A DNA stretch of 64,000 bases from Modestobacter caceresii (GTDB lineage: Bacteria; Actinomycetota; Actinomycetes; Mycobacteriales; Geodermatophilaceae): positions 62,001 to 126,000 of the forward strand of contig NZ_JPMX01000118.1 of NCBI RefSeq assembly GCF_000761485.1. Direction: 5' to 3'. The position numbers were made by a program, and so were the translations under genes. The notes beneath the pieces were generated by a model. It was not told the DNA's origin. It saw nothing but the letters and a program-made list of their open reading frames with translations, and made no database searches. The number at the start of each line of letters is the position of its first letter. Position 1 is the stretch's first letter. Positions 40,985-48,846 of the stretch are shown piece by piece.

Positions 40985-42421
40985 ATGTCCTCCTCGCCCC
41001 GCCGGCTGCTCGCTGGCGCCGTCGCGGGTGTGCTGTTCGGGTCGGCCGTGCTGTCCGGCTGCGCGGTGACCCTGATCGAGGGGCGCGCGAGCCCCGCAGC
41101 CGGGCCCCAGGGCGACGTCACGCCCGCGGAGTTCCCGATCATCGGTGCGGCCGACGACGAGGTCGACCGGATCTCCCGCAACGCGCTCGCCGACCTCAAC
41201 ACCTACTGGACCGCGCAGTTCACCCCGACCTTCGGGCAGGCCTTCACCCCGCTGGCCGGCGGCTACTACTCCGTCGACCCGGGCGAGCTGGACCCAGCGC
41301 AGTACCCGAACGGGGAGATCGGCTGCGGGGAACCACCGGAGGCCGTCGTCGACAACGCCTTCTACTGCGGCCCGGGCACCCAGTACCCCAACGGTGACGC
41401 GATCCAGTACGACCGGGCGTTCCTCGGTGCGCTGGCCTTCGGCACCGTCGGCAGCGAGGGGTACGGCCGGTTCATCCCGGCCCTGGTGATGGCGCACGAG
41501 TTCGGGCACGCCGTGCAGGGCCGGGTCGGCTACCCGGTGGAGCGGTCGATCAACATCGAGACCCAGGCCGACTGCTTCGCCGGCGCCTGGACGGCGTGGG
41601 TCGCCGACGGCAACGCCCGGTACAACTCGATCCGCCCGGGCGAGCTCGACGACGTGCTGCGCGGCTACCTGCTGCTGCGCGACCCGGTCGGGACGGGCGC
41701 CTACGAGGGCGAGGCGCACGGCTCCTACTTCGACCGGGTGTCGGCGTTCCAGCAGGGGTTCGACGACGGCCCCTCGGCCTGCCGCGACGACTTCGACGCC
41801 ACCCGGCTGTACACGCAGAGCGCCTTCCAGAGCGACCGCGACTTCGCCACCGGCGGCGACGCGCCCTACGAACAGACGGTCGAGGACTTCGTCCCCGACG
41901 GGCTCGGGGAGTTCTGGCAGCTGGCCTTCGACCAGCTGGGCGAGGAGTTCACCCCGCCCGACGTCGAACCGTTCTCCGGCGAGGCCCCGGACTGCGCCGG
42001 CGAGGACACCGACGTCGATCTCCTCTACTGCCCCGCCGACGCGACCGTGCGCTACGACGAGGCCGACCTCACCCTGCCGCTGTACACCGCCGAGGAGGGC
42101 GGGGACTACGCCGTGCTCACCGCGGTGGCGATCCCCTACGCGCTCGCCGCCCGCGACCAGCTGGGGCTGTCGGTCGACGACCGGGCCGCGCTGCGGTCCG
42201 CCGTCTGCCTGTCCGGCGCCTTCACCTCCGCGGTGCTCGGCAACGAGACCACCGTGCTGAGCATCTCCCCGGGCGACGCCGACGAGAGCGTCTCGTTCCT
42301 GCTCGAGCACGCCACGGACCCCGCGGTGCTGCCCGATGTGCAGCTGACCGGATTCCAGCTGGTCGACGTCTTCCGCAGCGGGGTCGTCGACGGCCTGGCC
42401 GCCTGCGACATCGGCGCCTGA
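40985..42421 (+). CDS. Neutral zinc metallopeptidase lipoprotein
   Basis: The 478-residue product has a lipoprotein signal (SSSPRRLLAGAVAGVLFG, lipobox LSGC) and a zinc metallopeptidase domain of the YpfJ type with VMAHEFGHAVQGRVGYP (HExxH-type) and the downstream ligand region ETQADCFAGAWTAW. Several cysteine pairs (IGCGEPPEAVVDNAFYC; DCAGEDTDVDLLYC) suggest extracellular disulfides. Substrate unknown. It is monocistronic, bounded by the glgB terminator and the 90-bp inverted repeat. Confidence 0.87.
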   Translation: MSSSPRRLLAGAVAGVLFGSAVLSGCAVTLIEGRASPAAGPQGDVTPAEFPIIGAADDEVDRISRNALADLNTYWTAQFTPTFGQAFTPLAGGYYSVDPGELDPAQYPNGEIGCGEPPEAVVDNAFYCGPGTQYPNGDAIQYDRAFLGALAFGTVGSEGYGRFIPALVMAHEFGHAVQGRVGYPVERSINIETQADCFAGAWTAWVADGNARYNSIRPGELDDVLRGYLLLRDPVGTGAYEGEAHGSYFDRVSAFQQGFDDGPSACRDDFDATRLYTQSAFQSDRDFATGGDAPYEQTVEDFVPDGLGEFWQLAFDQLGEEFTPPDVEPFSGEAPDCAGEDTDVDLLYCPADATVRYDEADLTLPLYTAEEGGDYAVLTAVAIPYALAARDQLGLSVDDRAALRSAVCLSGAFTSAVLGNETTVLSISPGDADESVSFLLEHATDPAVLPDVQLTGFQLVDVFRSGVVDGLAACDIGA

Positions 42422-42428
42422 GCCCCCG

Positions 42429-42518
42429 GCAGTGATCAGGTGACCTGATCACCCGCTGTCCTCCCGCACCAGCGTTGGTGCGGGAGGACAGTCAGTGATC
42501 AGGGGACCTGATCACTGC
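42429..42518. repeat. 90-bp near-perfect inverted repeat (cruciform/terminator)
   Basis: Two 43-nt arms differ at five positions around a GCGT loop. The inner part is a perfect 16-bp stem (CTGTCCTCCCGCACCA at 42456-42471 with its complement at 42476-42491). Each outer part is itself a palindrome: GTGATCAGGT-G-ACCTGATCAC (42432-42452) and CAGTGATCAGG-GGA-CCTGATCACTG (42493-42517). It sits between convergent genes and should terminate both. Confidence 0.85.
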
Positions 42519-42527
42519 TGACCGCGG

Positions 42528-43514
42528 TCAGAAGAGGGCGGTCATGAGGGCGCGGCGGGCCGGGCCGACCCGCGGGTCCTCGTCGCCCACGATGCCGAAC
42601 AGCTCCACCAGGTGCTGCCGGGCGGCGTCCCGCTCCTCGCCCGCGGTGCGCCGGACGACGTCGAGCAGCCAGCCGAACGCGGCGTCGACGTCGCCGGTGC
42701 CGAGCAGGAAGTCCGCGGCGCGGGTCTGCGCGGCGATGTCGTCGGGAGCGGCCTCGGCGGCGGCCAGCGCATCCGGCCCGGCCTCCTCGGCCCGGCGGAA
42801 CAGCTGGACCTGACGCAGCGCCAGCCCGGCCACCGGGTGCTCCGGCTCGGTCTCCAGGATCGCCTGGTAGGCAGCCTCGGCGGCGGCCAGGTCACCCCGG
42901 TCGAGAGCGGCCTCGGCGGCGTCCAGGCGCGGGTCCTCCGGCTCCTCGGCCTCGCCGTCGCCCTTCGCGGCCCCGGGCACCGCGCCCCCGCTGGTGGCCG
43001 CGACGAGCTCGGTCACGAACTGCCGGGCCTGCTCCTCGGGGATGGCCCCGGTGAACTCGGCGACCAGCTGGCCCTGCCAGACGGCCTTGACCGCCGGGAT
43101 GCCCTGGACCCGCAGGCCCTGGGCGAGCGCCGGGTTCGCGTCGACGTCGACCTTGGCCAGCACCCAGGAACCGGCCCCCTCGGCGGCCAGCCGCTCGAGC
43201 ACCGGGGAGAGCTGCTTGCACGGCCCGCACCACTCGGCCCACAGGTCCAGGACGACGGGGACCTGGAAGGAACGGTCGAGGACCTCGCTCTGGAAGGTCG
43301 CCTCGGTGACGTCGATGACGGCGCTGCCGGGCGCACCGGCCGGGGCGGTGGCGCTCGGCGGCGGGGCGGCCGCGGCACGGGCTGCCGCCTCGTTGCGCGC
43401 CTGGACAGCGGCGAGGTCGACCGCACCGGCCAGCGACGCCGCCATCTGGGCCTGCTGGGCAGCGGCCCGGGGATCGGTTCGAGCGGGACGGTTGGGCTGC
43501 ATGACCTCGATCAT
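42528..43514 (-). CDS. Thioredoxin-TPR co-chaperone-like protein (CnoX/YbbN-type)
   Basis: The 328-residue product has a variable N-terminus, a thioredoxin fold with the active site LWAEWCGPCKQLSPVLERL, and a helical TPR region from about residue 220 (LDAAEAALDRGDLAAAEAAYQAIL). This matches CnoX/YbbN proteins, which protect unfolded clients and hand them to chaperones; here both active-site cysteines are kept, so it may be redox-active. ATG 43514 is used; 43502 is possible. Mycobacteria carry a thioredoxin-like gene (Rv1324) in the same neighbourhood as glgB and fadA4. Confidence 0.87.
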   Translation of the reverse strand: MIEVMQPNRPARTDPRAAAQQAQMAASLAGAVDLAAVQARNEAAARAAAAPPPSATAPAGAPGSAVIDVTEATFQSEVLDRSFQVPVVLDLWAEWCGPCKQLSPVLERLAAEGAGSWVLAKVDVDANPALAQGLRVQGIPAVKAVWQGQLVAEFTGAIPEEQARQFVTELVAATSGGAVPGAAKGDGEAEEPEDPRLDAAEAALDRGDLAAAEAAYQAILETEPEHPVAGLALRQVQLFRRAEEAGPDALAAAEAAPDDIAAQTRAADFLLGTGDVDAAFGWLLDVVRRTAGEERDAARQHLVELFGIVGDEDPRVGPARRALMTALF

Positions 43515-43548
43515 CCCACTCGCCGGCGACGGACCGCCCCGGGCCGGG

Positions 43549-43923
43549 TCAGGCCGGTGACCAGACCCCCAACTCGTTGCCGCTCGGGTCGGCGAAGTGG
43601 AACCGCCGGCCACCCGGGAAGTCGTAGGGCCCCTGGACGACGCGGCCCCCGGCGGCCTCCACCGCGCCGAGGGTGCGGTCGAGGTCGGCCGACCAGAGCA
43701 GCACCAGCGGGCCGCCCGGGCGCACCTTGGTGCCGACGGCCAGACCGCCCACCTCCGCTGCCGGGTCGCCGGAGGGACCGCGGATGCCGGCGTAGGTGTC
43801 GCCGTAGGCGGTGAACTCCCAGCCGAAGGCGTCGGCGTAGAACCGCTGCGCCTCCGCGAGGTCGAGGACGGTGAGCTCGACGTAGTCGATGGCGTGGTGA
43901 CGGTGCCCGGTGTGGTCTGCCAT
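43549..43923 (-). CDS. VOC (glyoxalase-fold) family protein
   Basis: The 124-residue single-module protein has the VOC pattern YVELTVLDLAEAQRFYADAFGWEF, a middle loop GIRGPSGDPAAEVGGLAVG and the C-terminal HFADPSGNELGVWSP. A His and Glu at metal positions (HHAIDYVEL, GNELGV) are visible. Activity unknown; many members bind antibiotics or metals without catalysis. ATG 43923 is used. It follows icmA by 26 nt on the same strand. Confidence 0.85.
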   Translation of the reverse strand: MADHTGHRHHAIDYVELTVLDLAEAQRFYADAFGWEFTAYGDTYAGIRGPSGDPAAEVGGLAVGTKVRPGGPLVLLWSADLDRTLGAVEAAGGRVVQGPYDFPGGRRFHFADPSGNELGVWSPA

Positions 43924-43949
43924 GCCGGGCATGCTGCCCGGCGGGTACG

Positions 43950-45641
43950 TCAGAACCGGGCGGCCTCGGTGTAGGTGCCCCACTCGGCGCGCAGGGCGTC
44001 GCAAATCTCGCCCAGCGTCGCCTCCGCCCGGGCCGCCTCGAGCATCGCCGGCACCATGTTCTCCTCGGTCCGGGCCACCTCGACCATCCGGGCGACGGCG
44101 GCGCGCGCCGCGGCGTCGTCCCGGCGCTGCCGCCGGTCGGCCAGCTCGGACCGCTGGTCGGTCTCCACCTGGTGACTGACCCGGAGGATCTCCAGGTCGT
44201 CGGCGGCAGCGCCGGCGCCGGTCAGCGTGTTCACGCCGACGACCTTCTTCTCGCCCTTCTCCAGCGCCCGCTGGTACACGAACGCCGCCTCGGCGATCTC
44301 GCCGGTGAACCAGCCGTCCTCGATGCCGCGCAGGATGCCGGCGGTCATCGTGCCGTCGCTGCCCATCTCCCGGATCCGGGTGAACACCTCCTCCGCCTGC
44401 CGTTCCAGCTCGTCGGTCAGCGCCTCGACGTACCAGGAGCCGCCGAGCGGGTCGGCCACGTTGAGCACCCCGGTCTCCTCGGCGATCACCTGCTGGGTGC
44501 GCAGCGCGATCTGGGCGGCCCGGGCACTGGGCAGGGCGAGCACCTCGTCCAGGGCGTTGGTGTGCAGCGAGTTCGTGCCGCCGAGCACCGCGGCCAGCGC
44601 CTCGACCGCCGTCCGGACGATGTTGTTGTCCGGTTGCTGGGCGGTCAGCGAGACCCCGGCGGTCTGGGTGTGGAACCGGAGCTGCTGGGCCTTGTCGGTG
44701 CGGGCGCCGTACACGTCGCGCAGCCAGCGGGCCCAGATCCGCCGGGCGGCGCGGAACTTGGCGATCTCCTCGAAGAAGTCGACGTGTGCGTCGAAGAAGA
44801 ACGACAGGCCTGGTGCGAAGACGTCGACGTCCAGGCCGCGGGAGAGCCCCAGCTCGACGTAGGCGAAGCCGTCGGCCAGCGTGTACGCCAGCTCCTGCGC
44901 GGCGGTCGAACCGGCCTCCCGGATGTGGTAACCGGACACCGAGATCGGCTTGTAGGCCGGGATCTCCGCGGCGCAGTACTCCATCAGGTCGCCGATCAGC
45001 CGCAGGTGCGGCTCGGGGGCGAACAGCCACTCCTTCTGCGCGATGTACTCCTTGAAGATGTCGGTCTGCAGCGTGCCGTCGAGCTGCGCGAGGTCCGCAC
45101 CCTGACGCTCGGCCGCGACCAGGTACATGCAGAACACCGGGACGGCGGGACCGCTGATCGTCATCGACGTCGTCGTCCGGTCCAGCGGGATGCCCTCGAA
45201 GAGCACGTCCATGTCCGCCGCGGAGTCGATCGCCACCCCGCAGTGCCCGACCTCGCCGAGCGCCAGGGGGTCGTCGGAGTCCCGGCCCATGAGGGTCGGC
45301 ATGTCGAAGGCGACCGACAGCCCTCCCCCGCCCTCGGCCAGCAGCGACCGGAACCGCTCGTTGGTCTGCCGGGCGTTGCCGAAGCCGGCGAACTGGCGGA
45401 TCGTCCAGGCCCGCCCGCGGTAGCCGGTGGCGTGCAGCCCGCGGGTGAACGGGAACTCGCCGGGCCAGCCGATCCGGTCGAACCCAGGGACGGCGGACTC
45501 GTCGGCCGGCCCGTAGGCGGGCTCCACCTCGAGCCCGGACAGCGTGGTGAAGTCCGCGTCCCGCACCCGCCCGGCGGCCAGGGCCGCGTCGTAGCGCTGC
45601 TGCCACCGGCTGCGGGCCTCGTTGCCCGGCTGCTCCGTCAT
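43950..45641 (-). CDS. icmA: Isobutyryl-CoA mutase-type large subunit (acyl-CoA mutase family)
   Basis: The 563-residue product is an adenosylcobalamin-dependent acyl-CoA mutase large subunit without a B12-binding domain, so a separate small subunit is needed and is not in this window. Two substrate-determining positions are Phe84 in WTIRQFAGFG and Gln202 in FKEYIAQKEW; in methylmalonyl-CoA mutase these are Tyr and Arg, and in Streptomyces IcmA Phe80 and Gln198. The sequence thus points to isobutyryl/butyryl-CoA interconversion rather than methylmalonyl-CoA. ATG 45641 has TAGTAT six nt upstream. It follows a MarR gene and lies 3 kb from the MeaB chaperone gene. Confidence 0.9.
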   Translation of the reverse strand: MTEQPGNEARSRWQQRYDAALAAGRVRDADFTTLSGLEVEPAYGPADESAVPGFDRIGWPGEFPFTRGLHATGYRGRAWTIRQFAGFGNARQTNERFRSLLAEGGGGLSVAFDMPTLMGRDSDDPLALGEVGHCGVAIDSAADMDVLFEGIPLDRTTTSMTISGPAVPVFCMYLVAAERQGADLAQLDGTLQTDIFKEYIAQKEWLFAPEPHLRLIGDLMEYCAAEIPAYKPISVSGYHIREAGSTAAQELAYTLADGFAYVELGLSRGLDVDVFAPGLSFFFDAHVDFFEEIAKFRAARRIWARWLRDVYGARTDKAQQLRFHTQTAGVSLTAQQPDNNIVRTAVEALAAVLGGTNSLHTNALDEVLALPSARAAQIALRTQQVIAEETGVLNVADPLGGSWYVEALTDELERQAEEVFTRIREMGSDGTMTAGILRGIEDGWFTGEIAEAAFVYQRALEKGEKKVVGVNTLTGAGAAADDLEILRVSHQVETDQRSELADRRQRRDDAAARAAVARMVEVARTEENMVPAMLEAARAEATLGEICDALRAEWGTYTEAARF

Positions 45642-45647
45642 GCCCAG

Positions 45648-45653
45648 ATACTA
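45648..45653 (-). promoter_or_regulatory. Candidate -10 box, leaderless start of icmA
   Basis: TAGTAT on the minus strand, close to consensus, ends six nt before ATG 45641. Confidence 0.5.
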
Positions 45654-45666
45654 GGACGTCCAACTA
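45652..45666. promoter_or_regulatory. Candidate MarR operator overlapping the icmA promoter
   Basis: TAGTTGGACGTCCTA on the minus strand is centred on the palindrome GGACGTCC (45654-45661) and overlaps the -10 box. The MarR gene just upstream is the likely binder. Confidence 0.4.
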
Positions 45667-45690
45667 CTTTGCGGCCACCCTCCGGTCGGG

Positions 45691-46200
45691 TCAGTCGTCG
45701 GCGACGTCCCCCGCGCCGAGCCGGACCTTCTTGAGCACGTCGAACAGCACGTCCAGCTCCGCCTCGGGCAGGTCGGCGAGCCCGAAGTCCTGGCCGGTCA
45801 GCGCCTCGGTCGCCCGCGGGACGACGTCCCGTCCGGCGTCGGTGATCGCGGCGAGCACCCCGCGGCCGTCGGCGGGGTTGGGCCGCCGCTCGACGTACCC
45901 GGCCGCCACCAGCCGCTCGATCGCGTTGGTGACGCTGGTCGGGTGCACCATCAACCGGCTGCCGATCACCTTCAGCGGCAGCTGCCCGGTGCGGGAGAAG
46001 GTCAGCAGCACCAGCACCTCGTACCGGGCGAAGGTCAGCCCGTGCGGCCTGAGCGCCTCGTCGAAGCGGGCCAGCAGGATCTGCTGCACCCGGAACACGC
46101 TCGTCGCCGCCCGCATCGAGGCGGCCGGGCCGAAGTGCTGCTCCCAGCTCTGCGCCGCGCGCTCGATCGGGTCGAAGGGCAGGCCCAGCGGTCGCACCAT
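45691..46200 (-). CDS. MarR family transcriptional regulator
   Basis: The 169-residue winged-helix protein has the MarR core: LLARFDEALRPHGLTFARYE, LPLKVIGSRLMVHPTSVTNAIERLVAAGYVERRP and NPADGRGVLAAITDAG with the wing. ATG 46200 gives the family's usual N-terminus. It precedes icmA by 49 nt, and a palindromic site lies in that gap, so it likely represses icmA and may respond to an acyl-CoA or related ligand. Autoregulation is not excluded. Divergent from the DUF559 gene. Confidence 0.88.
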   Translation of the reverse strand: MVRPLGLPFDPIERAAQSWEQHFGPAASMRAATSVFRVQQILLARFDEALRPHGLTFARYEVLVLLTFSRTGQLPLKVIGSRLMVHPTSVTNAIERLVAAGYVERRPNPADGRGVLAAITDAGRDVVPRATEALTGQDFGLADLPEAELDVLFDVLKKVRLGAGDVADD

Positions 46201-46271
46201 GACCGGGAGGCTAGTTCTCCGCCGCCGCACCCCCGCCTCCGCCGGGCCCCGCCTCCGCCGGCGCCGCCGCC

Positions 46272-46333
46272 GCCGAGTGTCGAGTTGTCGACCCCTGTCG
46301 ATGCAGGGACACGTCGACAGGTCGACACTCGGC
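46272..46333. repeat. Palindromic element upstream of the DUF559 gene
   Basis: Two 21-nt arms (46272-46292 and 46313-46333) differ at two positions; inside, CCCTG/CAGGG forms a second short stem. It contains GTGTCGAGTTGTCGACC at 46277-46293, which recurs exactly and inverted at 47311-47327 beyond the gene. Confidence 0.8.
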
Positions 46334-46399
46334 GCACGGCCGCGGCAGGCCTGTGGACGGCGGGCCCGGTCGCCGCCCTGCGTCGGCCAGGCTCGCCCG

Positions 46400-47275
46400 G
46401 TGGTCGTACCCGCGCACCGTCCACCGGCGCTGCGTGGACGCGTCTTCCGCGGCAGCGCAGCGGTCGGGGCGGGGCTGCTCACCCGGCGGCAGCTGGACAG
46501 CAGCGCCTGGCACCGGCTCTTCCGCGACGTCTACGCGTGCGCCGACCTGACCGTCACGCACGAGCTCCGCGCCGTGGCCGCCGCGTCGGTCCTGCTGCCG
46601 GGCGCTGTCGTCACCGGAGCCAGTGCCGCCGTCCTGTGGGGCCTGGCCGCAGCCGGCCCGGAGGACGACGTGCAGCTGACCGTGCCGCCCGCGACGCGGA
46701 CCAGCGTGGTCAGCGGCGTGCGCGTGAGCCGCGCGGCGCTCCGTCCCGGCGACGTCACCCGCCGGCGCGGTGTCCCGGTCACCACGCCCGAACGGACCGC
46801 CGTGTCGCTGGGCGCCGACCGCCCGCTCGACGAGGCCGTGGTGCTCATCGACCAGCTCGCCGCCGCCGGCCTGCTCGACCTCGGCGACGTCCGGGCCATG
46901 GCCGCGGCGACCACCGGCCGAGGGTGCCGGCGGGCCCGGGCCGCCGCCGGACTGGCGGACGGACTGGCCGGCTCACCCCAGGGGACCCGGCTGCGGTTGC
47001 TGCTGTACCGCGCCGGGCTGCCGACGCCGGTCGCCCAGCACTCCGTGCACGACGGGCGGGTGTTCGTGGCCCGGGTCGACTTCGCCTGGCCCGAGCAGCG
47101 ACTGGCCCTGGAGGACGACGGGCTGTGGCACGCCGAGCCCGGCCAGTTCGCCGCCGCCCGCCGTCGGCTCGACCGACTGCTGGCCGCGGGCTGGCGGGTC
47201 CTCTTCGTGACCGCGGCCGACCTGCACCGGCCCGATCAGCTGATCACCCGGATCGCGGCCGAACTGGCTCGCTGA
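46400..47275 (+). CDS. DUF559-domain (Vsr-like nuclease fold) protein with N-terminal winged-helix-like region
   Basis: The 291-residue product begins with an AbiEi-like winged-helix segment (LLTRRQLDSSAWHRLFRDVY, then AVVTGASAAVLWGL) and ends with a DUF559 domain: FVARVDFAWPEQRLALEDDG, LWHAEPGQFAAARRRLDRLL and AGWRVLFVTAADLHRPDQLI. The Asp/Glu pattern matches the Vsr/PD-(D/E)xK fold, but nuclease activity is unproven for most members. GTG 46400 (VVVPAHRPP) is chosen; no clear ribosome site. The gene is closely bracketed by two palindromes sharing an exact 17-bp motif, the second beginning right after the stop. Confidence 0.8.
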   Translation: MVVPAHRPPALRGRVFRGSAAVGAGLLTRRQLDSSAWHRLFRDVYACADLTVTHELRAVAAASVLLPGAVVTGASAAVLWGLAAAGPEDDVQLTVPPATRTSVVSGVRVSRAALRPGDVTRRRGVPVTTPERTAVSLGADRPLDEAVVLIDQLAAAGLLDLGDVRAMAAATTGRGCRRARAAAGLADGLAGSPQGTRLRLLLYRAGLPTPVAQHSVHDGRVFVARVDFAWPEQRLALEDDGLWHAEPGQFAAARRRLDRLLAAGWRVLFVTAADLHRPDQLITRIAAELAR

Positions 47276-47327
47276 GTGTCGACTCGTCGACCCCTCACGC
47301 GGGGGCGACAGGTCGACAACTCGACAC
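47276..47327. repeat. Palindromic element downstream of the DUF559 gene
   Basis: GTGTCGACTCGTCGACC (47276-47292) pairs with GGTCGACAACTCGACAC (47311-47327) with two mismatches and an 18-nt loop. It begins at the base after the stop codon and carries, inverted, the exact 17-bp motif of the upstream element. Confidence 0.8.
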
Positions 47328-47347
47328 GCGGGGAGCGAGCGCCGCCC

Positions 47348-48823
47348 TCAGGTGGGCGGGGCGGGGCGGAGGGGCGGGGCGTCCCGGATGCCGAAGACCT
47401 CGCGCAGGGCGACCCGGGCGGCGTTGTCGCCGCAGTGGCCGTGCACGGCGGGCCCGGGCGGGGTCGCCGAGGACGCCAGGTAGGTGCCGCGGACCGGGGT
47501 CTTGTAGGTGTTCCACCGCGGGACCGGCCGGGCCAGCATCTGCCGCAGCGACGCCTCGCCGTTGGAGATGTCCCCGCCGACGTCGTTGGGGTTCCAGCGC
47601 TCCATCTCCCCGGCGTGCATGGTGTGCCGGGCCAGGATCGTGTCCCGGAACCCGGGGGCGAACCGCTCCACCTGCGCCTCGATCGCCTCCGTCATGTCGA
47701 CGGTCGAGCCGTGCGGCACGTGCACGTAGGCCCAGAAGACGTGCCCGCCCTCCGGGGCGCGCGAGGGGTCGACGACCGTGGGCTGGACGGCGAGCACGTA
47801 CGGCTGGTCGGTGATCCGCCCGGCCGCCGGCGCGGCCTCCCCGGCGATCGTCTCCTCCATCGTCCCGGCGACGTGCACCGTGCCGGCCCGGCGGACGTCG
47901 GCGTTGGCCCACGGCACCGGCTCCGACAGCGCCCAGTCGACCTTGAAGACCCCGGGCCCGTGCTTGTACCGCTCCACCCAGCGCCGGTAGCCCGGGGACA
48001 CCTGGTTGCCGGCCATCGCCACGAACGCGCTGGGCGAGGTGTCCAGCAGCACGGCCGGGACGCCGTCGAACTCGCGCAGGTCGGTGACCTCGTGGCCGGT
48101 GACGACCTCGCCGCCCTGCTGCTCCAGGGCGGTGACCATCGCGTCGGCCAGCCGCTGCGAGCCGCCCTCGATCAGCGGCCAGCCGTTGTGGTGGCTCATC
48201 ATCCCCAGGAACATGCCCAGCGCCGCGGTCAGCGGGCGGCTCAGGTCGAGCATCCCGTGCGCGGCGGCACCGGCGATCAGCGCCCGGGCCGCGTCGTCGT
48301 CGAAGTGCCGGCGGGCCAGCCAGCCCACGCTGGGCAGCCCCTGCAGCCCGAAGCCGGCGATCCCGGCGAACCCCTTCACCGGCGGCAGCCGCCGGAACGC
48401 GGAGGTCAGGAAGAAGTCGGTGATCTCGTCGGCCTGGCGCAGCAGCGGCCCGAAGAGCCTGCGGTAGCCACGCTCGTCCCGGCCCAACCCGGCGGCGGTC
48501 TGCTCCAGCGAGTGGTGCGAGACCGCAGCGCGGCCGCCGTCCAGCGGGTGGGCGAAGTTGATCTCCGGCTGCAGCAGGCGGACCCCGCGGGAGGCCAGGT
48601 CGAACTCGTGGAAGAACGGCGCGGTCGCGGCCATCGGGTGCACCGAGGCGCAGATGTCGTGCTGGTAGCCCGGCAGCGTCACCTCCTCGGTGCGCAGCCC
48701 CCCGCCGGCCCGCTCGCCGCGTTCGACCACCTGCACCGACAGCCCGGCCGCGGCCAGCCGCAGTGCGCCTGCCAGCCCGTTCGGTCCGGCTCCGACGACG
48801 ACGGCATCCGGGGTCCCGTTCAC
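47348..48823 (-). CDS. Phytoene dehydrogenase-like FAD oxidoreductase
   Basis: The 491-residue flavoprotein has the dinucleotide-binding motif AVVVGAGPNGLAGALRLAAAG, the family segment VVERGERAGGGLRTEEVTLPGYQHD, and C-terminal TPPGPAVHGHCGDNAARVAL. Such CrtI-related NAD(P)/FAD proteins desaturate or oxidise diverse lipids; no carotenoid genes are adjacent, so carotenoid activity is not supported. GTG 48823 gives the canonical N-terminus. It follows the meaB stop by 23 nt and could be co-transcribed with it. Confidence 0.85.
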   Translation of the reverse strand: MNGTPDAVVVGAGPNGLAGALRLAAAGLSVQVVERGERAGGGLRTEEVTLPGYQHDICASVHPMAATAPFFHEFDLASRGVRLLQPEINFAHPLDGGRAAVSHHSLEQTAAGLGRDERGYRRLFGPLLRQADEITDFFLTSAFRRLPPVKGFAGIAGFGLQGLPSVGWLARRHFDDDAARALIAGAAAHGMLDLSRPLTAALGMFLGMMSHHNGWPLIEGGSQRLADAMVTALEQQGGEVVTGHEVTDLREFDGVPAVLLDTSPSAFVAMAGNQVSPGYRRWVERYKHGPGVFKVDWALSEPVPWANADVRRAGTVHVAGTMEETIAGEAAPAAGRITDQPYVLAVQPTVVDPSRAPEGGHVFWAYVHVPHGSTVDMTEAIEAQVERFAPGFRDTILARHTMHAGEMERWNPNDVGGDISNGEASLRQMLARPVPRWNTYKTPVRGTYLASSATPPGPAVHGHCGDNAARVALREVFGIRDAPPLRPAPPT

Positions 48824-48846
48824 GCCGCCATCCTGCCCGCCGCCCC

